Assembly: GCA_023627715.1 (NCBI GenBank)
Contig: JAMAHW010000242.1
Span: forward strand, 1 to 12,869
Origin: Periconia sp. R9002
Lineage: Eukaryota; Ascomycota; Dothideomycetes; Pleosporales; Periconiaceae
Direction: 5' to 3'
Length of the DNA stretch: 12,869 nucleotides
Shown: one piece after another, positions 7,939 to 12,869 of the stretch
Layout of the letters: every line of letters starts with the position of its first letter
Position numbering within the stretch: the stretch's first letter is position 1
Program-made: the position numbers and the translations under genes
Notes under the pieces: generated by a model
What the model saw: only the letters and a program-made list of their open reading frames with translations
The model's database searches: none
What the model was told of the DNA's origin: nothing

Positions 7939-8838
7939 CTACGATCCAAGCGGGCGAATCAGGCGCCGAGAAAACGGCATGAGGGCTGGGTGCGATTGCG
8001 CATATAGCTCTAGGGTAAGTCTGCCTACCACCTCAGCCCGGCTGCTGTCGAAAGCTTTCCGTATCAGCCGCTCCATGGCTTTGCAAACACCTCGTAAGCC
8101 CGTGTCGTCGAATGCCACTTCTTCCCTGCCATACGCATCGATTTCCCCACCCACTGGCTGCGTAGCGCGTAGAAGCGCTGCCCTTGGGATACCTTGTAGG
8201 TGCGGGATCCAACCCGTGAGCTCTAGCCATGGATCAGCCTGCGAGCGGATGCCCTCTTTGATCTTGTCCTCCGCCATGGCTGCCTCCCGTTCTTCTCGCT
8301 GATGCTGGCGATCCGCCTTAACTCTCTGGCAGATATCCTCTACGTTTGTGGGCTCGGCGCTTGTCTCGACCCCAACGTACGCCGGCCAGCCAACCGCCTT
8401 GAACAAGCGCTGGCAACGCTGGCTGTCTCGCCAAATTCGGTTCCTCGCATGCTTGCTTGCCTGCCTCATATCCCCCCCTCGCTTTTGTTCGTTCACCCAG
8501 CCATGCTTCTCCCTACAGTGGTTCTGCATGCCCCGCAGCGAGACGCAGACATACCAGCACCTTTCTACCAAGCAAGCCAACCCATCTCCTTAGGTCTTCA
8601 AGCCAGTGATAAGTTCCTGAGCGGGCTTTGGCACACGCACGTCACCTGGTATCCAAGCAAGGTCGGGTAGCACGTGTGCAATCGCTGCCAGGCTCTTACG
8701 CGTAGCAACTGCGACGTTAGGGTGGCGCTCTTTAAGGTGCGTGATGACCTGCGCCGGCGGTATCGCGGTAGCACATAGTTGGCAGACGATGACTCGCAGT
8801 TCAGGGAGGTGTTCAAACAATTGCGCGAATGATTCCAT
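7939..8838 (-). pseudogene. OrsD-like (DUF3505, C2H2-type) N-terminal gene remnant, copy B
   Basis: One minus-strand frame of about 300 codons from a true ATG at 8838, with a single internal TAA at 8590-8592. Residues 19-39 form a C2H2-like finger (C19, C22, H34, H39). After the stop the same frame gives CWYVCVSLRGMQNHCREKHG, a second finger with spacing C-x3-C-x8-H-x4-H. Next come RGGDMRQASK and CQRLFKAVGWPAYVGVE, a highly charged linker, and the family hallmark DPWLELTGWIPHLQGIPRA. The frame ends at TAG 7939-7941 soon after MPFSRRL, where the family would continue with its TRxxY segment, so the 3' part is lost. The TAA could derive from CAA by RIP. Codon quality is good and GC is high, so this copy decayed less than A. 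OrsD is a protein of the orsellinic-acid cluster in Aspergillus, but most relatives are repeat-associated and of unknown role. Confidence 0.75.
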
Positions 8839-9176
8839 GGGCCGGCGTAGAATGACATTAGTGCTATACTATATAGTCCTATCTAAACCTAGCGTGCTAT
8901 AGATACAGACAGTACCGCGACGTGACGCGACGCGTCATTGCTCATGCTAGATGTTCAATCCTATAGCGAGGTCGATTCCAATATCTAATCGACGTATCCG
9001 TGCTTGAGGATCTGATCTCCGCTGGCGCTGGTAGGTGGGAGCGTGGTGGTACATCCGTGCGCCGCCTGACATCCCCCAGCCTCGGGTCGCACGTCAGAAA
9101 ATAGCAAACATGCTTCGCGCGCAGCCTCCGTCCCAGCATCCCCCCCTAAGGTACAATTAAGAGCAAAATATCGCAA
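8839..9176. other. Divergent intergenic region between copy B and the plus-strand gene
   Basis: This 338-bp gap separates the ATG of copy B (minus) from the ATG at 9177 (plus) and could act as a bidirectional promoter. The part near copy B is AT-rich (8858-8920); the part from about 9000 is GC-rich. A short upstream ORF (9110-9160, 16 residues) precedes the plus-strand gene. Minus-strand frames in 8942-9182 show no motif. Confidence 0.45.
9110..9160 (+). promoter_or_regulatory. Possible upstream ORF
   Basis: An ATG at 9110 opens 16 codons ending at TAA 9158-9160, 16 bp before the main ATG at 9177. If the transcript starts upstream, this would be a translational uORF. The transcript start is not known, so this is only a possibility. 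Confidence 0.25.
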
Positions 9177-10547
9177 ATGCACTGGTCAACCGTGCTAGAC
9201 GAAGCTGCAGAGAAGTTCGATGGCGGTCCTCGGAGCTTCCCTGCCGCCCTCGACGCGGATTTGGCTCACCACGCGTACGAGCCGCCGAACGGAGACTACA
9301 TGAAGCTGTTCTGGCACCAGGCCACCGTTCCAGGCTCGCAGCAAGACGCGTCCGTCCGCCCACACAGCGCAGGCTGGCTCATCCCCAACGAGGGCAGCAT
9401 CTGCAAGCCCGTCTTCATCGCGCACTCTGTCCTCTCCGCCATCTGGCTACTGCGCAAGACCCTCGCCGACGACGCCCTGACCGACGATGCCTGGAGCCGT
9501 CTGGTCTGCGCGGCCGAGTCGCTCGCGCGGGACGAGAGCAGAGAGCCGCCGCCGTCTGCGCAGAAACCCCTTGCTTCCCCTTCGCAGCAGCAAAGGAAGC
9601 GACCGTTGCCATCTGCGCCAGCCCCCACCCCAAAGCGCGCTCGAAAAGAAACCAACAAGACGCCTTTAATTGCCTCTCAGCCATCCGAGTCCGGTGAGCC
9701 GGACGAACAACCAGAAGACCCGCCAGGCACACGACGACCGTCTCCAATAACAACCGCCGTGCCCAGCTAGCACTCAGCAAGAGACTCATCCTCTCGCGTG
9801 CTAAGAATCGCCTTGAACTTGGCCTCGTAGCGCCTGACGACGGAGCCACCGCCAAGGAGAAGGCCGCCTACGCCTCCATCACGCAACAGGACGAGTCGAC
9901 CATCGCCTGGATCATCAAGCAGCCCACTTCCGACAAGACGCACTTCTACACGTCCACCAAAAGTCCCTACCTCATAGCCTGCAACCTCCTGGACGCGGAA
10001 TCGCTACGGACAGGGTAAGGTCAGCACCCAGGCGACGATAGCGCTCATGGCGTTAGTTGACCTTAACATTACCGAAAAGAATAAGAAGTCCTTCCAAAGA
10101 CGGCTGGAGCGAGGGAAGCGCTGGTACTCCGTCACGCAGACGTTGGGTTGGGGCATGCTCACCCTGATTCCGCACGAGGAGATTTCGAACAGCTGGATAG
10201 AACGCAGGCTCCTCCTGGACCAGTTGGCTGTTTGGATGGAGCTGGTCAAGAAGGAGCGGCAGGAGATCTACGTGGCTAGCAAGGCACTGGAGGGCTGGTT
10301 AGGGCCAGAGGGGATTGCTGGTGGGCCCATTAGTGGGAAGCAGACGCTGAGTATTGAGGCAGAGGCACCAGCTGCCATCTACGAGATGAACGAGATTCGG
10401 GATAGCGAAGACGAGGGGACAGAGAACGAGACGGATAGTAGTGCTGATAATAGCGTTGACGAGCAGAGTCGTGCATCGTCTAACCCTGCGCCAGCTTTGC
10501 GGTTACGGCAGCTTACTATATCAGAGTTGTTCGATCCTATTGCGTAG
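9177..10547 (+). CDS. Unknown nuclear-type protein, interrupted frame (introns or frameshift)
   Basis: I do not recognise the family. Exon 1 (9177-9693) starts at ATG, encodes VLDEAAEKFDGG, WHQATVPGSQQDAS and a helix VFIAHSVLSAIWLLRKTL, then a Pro/Ser-rich part with nuclear-localisation-like KRPLPSAPAPTPKRARK. A 77-bp GT-AG intron (9694-9770) carrying the TAG restores frame into LSKRLILSRAKNRLELGL. After DAESLRTG two models remain. In one, an 85-bp intron 10015-10099 (GTAAGG, branch CTTAAC, acceptor AAAG) gives 402 residues. In the other, a one-base frameshift near 10004 leads into GQGKVSTQATIALMALVDLN, which also looks coding. The C-terminal part has RRLLLDQLAVWMELVKKERQ, probably helical, then a long acidic Glu/Asp/Ser tract and the end LTISELFDPIA. 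GC falls from high in the first 800 bp to lower near the end. Confidence 0.6.
9694..9770 (+). other. 77-bp putative intron in the unknown plus-strand gene
   Basis: Donor GTGAGC and acceptor CCCAGCTAG give phase-compatible joining (G plus CA makes an Ala codon) and remove the in-frame TAG at 9768-9770. There is no perfect CTAAC branch site; AATAAC at about 9747 is the nearest. A one-base deletion near 9750 is the alternative, because the downstream frame reads NNRRAQLALSKRL just upstream of the acceptor. Confidence 0.5.
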
Positions 10548-10750
10548 ATAGTACGTTAGAAGCTATTCCGTGTCTATGTTACCCTGCCTTATCGATAGTG
10601 CCGTCCAACGTCGCGAACACTACCACATAAATGTAGTCTATATCCCACGCACCCACTTTATCTTCGTTTAGTCTAGAAATATAACATACAATTGAGACAT
10701 ATTTTCTACACGTTCTGTCAGAGTTGCAGTAATATTGGGGCACGAGAATA
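10548..10750. other. 3' flank of the unknown gene
   Basis: AT-rich sequence after the TAG at 10545-10547. Minus-strand frame 10579-10764 has no motif. No terminator-like or repeat structure is seen before the repeat cluster at 10751. Confidence 0.4.
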
Positions 10751-10852
10751 GCGAAAGAATACACTCGAAAAAAGCGAACGAATACACTCCAGTGTCCGTG
10801 CTTACGCTAAAATTTGTACAGGGAAAGCGAACGAATACACTGTATTCGTTCG
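10751..10852. repeat. Cluster of 15-bp repeats with a 25-bp palindrome
   Basis: GCGAACGAATACACT occurs exactly at 10774-10788 and 10827-10841, and with one change (GCGAAAGAATACACT) at 10751-10765. The third copy forms the left half of a perfect palindrome at 10828-10852, with 12-bp arms CGAACGAATACA and its complement around one base. A degraded inverted copy may follow the second unit (AGTGTCCGTGCTTACGCT, 10791-10808). The right end of the palindrome coincides with the point where OrsD-like copy C stops matching its family. The unit may be a transposon end or an insertion or recombination scar. Confidence 0.8.
10828..10852. repeat. Perfect 25-bp palindrome
   Basis: Arms 10828-10839 and 10841-10852 are exact reverse complements around a single C at 10840. 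On the minus strand the right-hand reading CAGTGTATTCGTTCGC begins with CAGTG, reminiscent of hAT ends, but no 8-bp duplication was found to support that. Confidence 0.85.
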
Positions 10853-12628
10853 TAGAATCAATGGGAGGAGTCGGCTGAAATCGTCACGTTTCTGTAGATA
10901 CCCCAGCGCTCGCTTGCGTCCATCGCCATGCAGTGCTAGCATCCCTTCTCGAGGAGAGAACGCTCGACGGTGAAGATGCTTGAAGCTCATTTGTAGATTG
11001 TTGTCAGGCTCCGCTAAAAATGAATAGCCCGATCAATAGCTTGTGAGCTCGTCTTTAATCCCATGTAAATTGACATCAGGCCACCAGTGGAACATCAGCT
11101 CGCGGACTTCCCGATTGATTCTATCTAGAAGAGAGTGCACCGTAAAGCGCAACTGTAAGAGGGTGATCTAGGATCTGTTGATCTCGAGCATCTGGCCATC
11201 ATGCGACTAGGAGATGTTTATTCTCCCACCTTCCCGCTTTGCTATAGCTCTGCCATGTTGGAGGCGCTCGATGAGATATCTAAGAGGCGCGAAGGTGCCG
11301 CGTTGCAAATACCTTGGCCGGATCTCTCTGAGGAGTCTTTACCCCTGATTACCAGAGAAGTGAATGACTGCTTTAGCGCCTGGATCGCCGTCTATTGAAG
11401 TGTCTGTCCAGAAGAGGACCAGCAGTCGGAAGATGGTTTCGAGAATGCAGGAAGATAGAGGAGGCAACAGCGACAAAGAATCCGACAGGGCTCTACCCGC
11501 CTCGTTCGACGAATAATTGTCCAGCTCTGCCCAGATAGTATCTATCATCTCTGCCTGCAATGCAGTAAGTGTTAGACCGTAGATGTCGTACGCGTTGCGA
11601 CCCTGTGCTAGGCAAACCTGCCTTGCTCGAAAGACATAGCAAAGGAAGCGGTAGCAGTACGAGCGGTATTTTTTCCGAGTAGCCTGTCGCTTTGGCAGCT
11701 CGAACGGGATAGGGCAATAGTGCGGACCCCAGCTACGTAGCCAACAGCGGAGAACCCGCGAGGTAGACGACAGGGTCTCTTCGCATCTGTCCAACGCGCG
11801 ACTAGTAAACCCAACAAGCGTCAAGAGCTTTGCCTCTGTAGCGGAGCAGCTGCTCCACTCGAAGCCGTTCCACGATCCTAGGTAGAGGGCTTGGTGCTTA
11901 TGCGAAGGAAGCTGCGATGTAGCAGCAATCACATGAAGCGGTCTGCGTGCGAACCAACGCGGCCACCCGCACTCACGAAGCCAGCGCGTATTCTCGTCAT
12001 GCTCTAACTTGTCTGGGAGACATACGTTCGCATGGGCTTCATCAGCAAGCCCATGCTCCTCCTCTTCCTCCATACGGAGAAGCTCCGCTAAATCTGGGCC
12101 GCAGCAGCCTTCTTCTTCTTCCAGCCGCATCGATTGTTCTTCATCCCTTCGCTGTTCCTCGTATTCTGCTTCTACAGACTCGACGCAGTTCGCCTGGGTG
12201 TGGTCTACGCGCCAGTATTGCCCTGTCTTCCTGTGCGCGATCCATCGTTGAAGGAAGCATGAAACATCGTTCCTATGAACTATTGTATTCCTCAGACTGT
12301 GAACTTGATTTAGGTGCTTCCGAAATTCGCCCCAATTGACCGTGAGCCAGACACAATGCGGGCAGCTGAACCCCCGGACAGGAGCCGCCAGGAACGGCAA
12401 CACCCGGCTGTCGTTTGGAAGTGGAACGATGTCCGAGTCTTCCTGCGCTACGGGAAGATGTTCGTATCGGCGAATTATAGCTGTGGATAGCCTGCTGCTG
12501 ATGCCGTGATGCCGTTGGAGATGATTGAGGAGCACCTTTCGGGGAATGGCGCTTCTGCAGAGCGTGCAAAACAAATGGCCATATGCTGGCAGGTAGGAGA
12601 TGATGTCCGGCGTTTCTCTGGCTTCTAT
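10850..12628 (-). pseudogene. OrsD / telomere-linked RecQ-type gene remnant, copy C (longest)
   Basis: About 590 codons stay in one minus-strand frame with four stops: TAA 11339-11341, TAG 11207-11209, TAG 11168-11170 and TGA 11033-11035. The start appears to be an ATA at 12626-12628, where copy B has ATG. A first C2H2-like finger (FCTLC, then HLQRHH, about 12571-12506) is followed by a second (FSCPHC, FRKHLNQVH, about 12370-12299), an acidic Glu-rich tract (about 12160-12050), TRWLRECGWPRWFARRPL, RCEETLSSTSRVLRCWLRSW (about 11788-11729), RKKYRSYCYRFLCYVFRAR and HFSG. Past the first TAA come RYLQRGTFAPLRYL and HGRAIAKREG; past the later stops, VRELMFHWWPDVNL, GYSFLAEPDNNLQ and KRDDFSRLL. About 70 residues after HFSG seem deleted. 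The match ends at the palindrome 10828-10852, just before the GQPARGTEL-type core. TGG to TAG after INIS is a RIP-type change. Confidence 0.8.
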
Positions 12629-12869
12629 CTAGAAGCAAGCAGTCAATATACCTGAGGATACTGGTATGATTGCCCGCATACCTGCCTTAGTGAGAAGAGG
12701 AGCGGGGTCTGAAAGGCCAGACTGCAACGTGAAGCAGCTAGGATCGACAGGATTTCCTGTGTAGATTTTCCACGTACGAGACATGGACTAGTATCAGTGC
12801 TACACCCCGTGGTTGCAGCCGTTGCAAGAGATGGGAGGTTCAGCACGGCAGTGGAGGTTACGGAGTCAA
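12629..12869. other. Upstream flank of copy C
   Basis: A minus-strand frame 12643-12846 ends at TGA in CAGGTATATTGA and has no motif. It could be an upstream exon or 5' leader of copy C, but the distance to the next acceptor is too short for a normal fungal intron. Nothing firm is supported. Confidence 0.35.

Noticed and set aside
7979..8670. Plus-strand ORFs opposite copy B
   Set aside because: They are shadows of the well-supported minus-strand frame with zinc-finger-like and DPWLELTGW motifs.
10015..10056. 42-bp intron GTAAGG to GTTAG in the unknown plus-strand gene
   Set aside because: The acceptor at 10056 gives the wrong phase for the downstream frame, and the intron would be very short. 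The 85-bp option or a frameshift fits better.
11947..12339. Plus-strand ORF of 130 codons
   Set aside because: It is antisense to copy C; its composition reflects the complement of the Glu-rich acidic tract.
1..12869. RecQ helicase domain, tRNA or rRNA genes, CRISPR, telomeric TTAGGG arrays
   Set aside because: None was seen: no helicase motifs follow copies C or D, no tandem TTAGGG/CCCTAA array is present, and no cloverleaf-like tRNA or repeat-spacer array was found.

Overview
The window reads as a transposon-rich accessory or subtelomere-like stretch of a filamentous ascomycete (Pezizomycotina). The signs are a fungal Zn2Cys6 finger, short GT-AG introns (54 and 77 bp), and several decayed copies of the fungal OrsD/DUF3505 family. 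Many stop codons in those copies fit C-to-T change in CpA (TGG to TAG, CAG/CAA to TAG/TAA), as expected from repeat-induced point mutation (RIP). Species cannot be told from the sequence. Family assignments were made by reading translated motifs from memory; no search was run.

Layout. 1-415: nothing seen. 418-592: a MITE with 36-bp terminal inverted repeats and TA duplications. 1340-2406: broken plus-strand coding remnants of an unknown gene. 2770-3577 (minus): degenerate N-terminal part of an OrsD-like gene (copy A). 4217-4888 (minus): central part of an OrsD/telomere-linked-RecQ-like gene (copy D). 5535-7403 (minus): the best intact gene, two exons encoding a 604-residue protein that joins a chromo-like module, a Zn2Cys6 finger and a maltose/galactoside-type hexapeptide acetyltransferase. 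7624-7740: weak transposase-like remnant. 7939-8838 (minus): N-terminal OrsD-like copy B, one frame with a single internal stop. 9177-10547 (plus): unknown GC-rich gene, divergent from copy B. 10751-10852: a cluster of 15-bp repeats ending in a 25-bp palindrome. 10850-12628 (minus): the longest OrsD-like copy C, about 590 codons in one frame with four stops, cut off exactly at the palindrome. 12629-12869: nothing firm.

How it fits together. All four OrsD-like pieces lie on the minus strand. None carries a helicase domain, and their order (C: N-terminal to middle; B: N-terminal; D: middle; A: N-terminal) requires several separate copies or rearrangement. The acetyltransferase fusion sits between the N-terminal piece B and the middle piece D, and the unknown plus-strand gene sits between C and B. 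These two are the only genes likely to be expressed; the rest looks like a graveyard of a repeated gene family.
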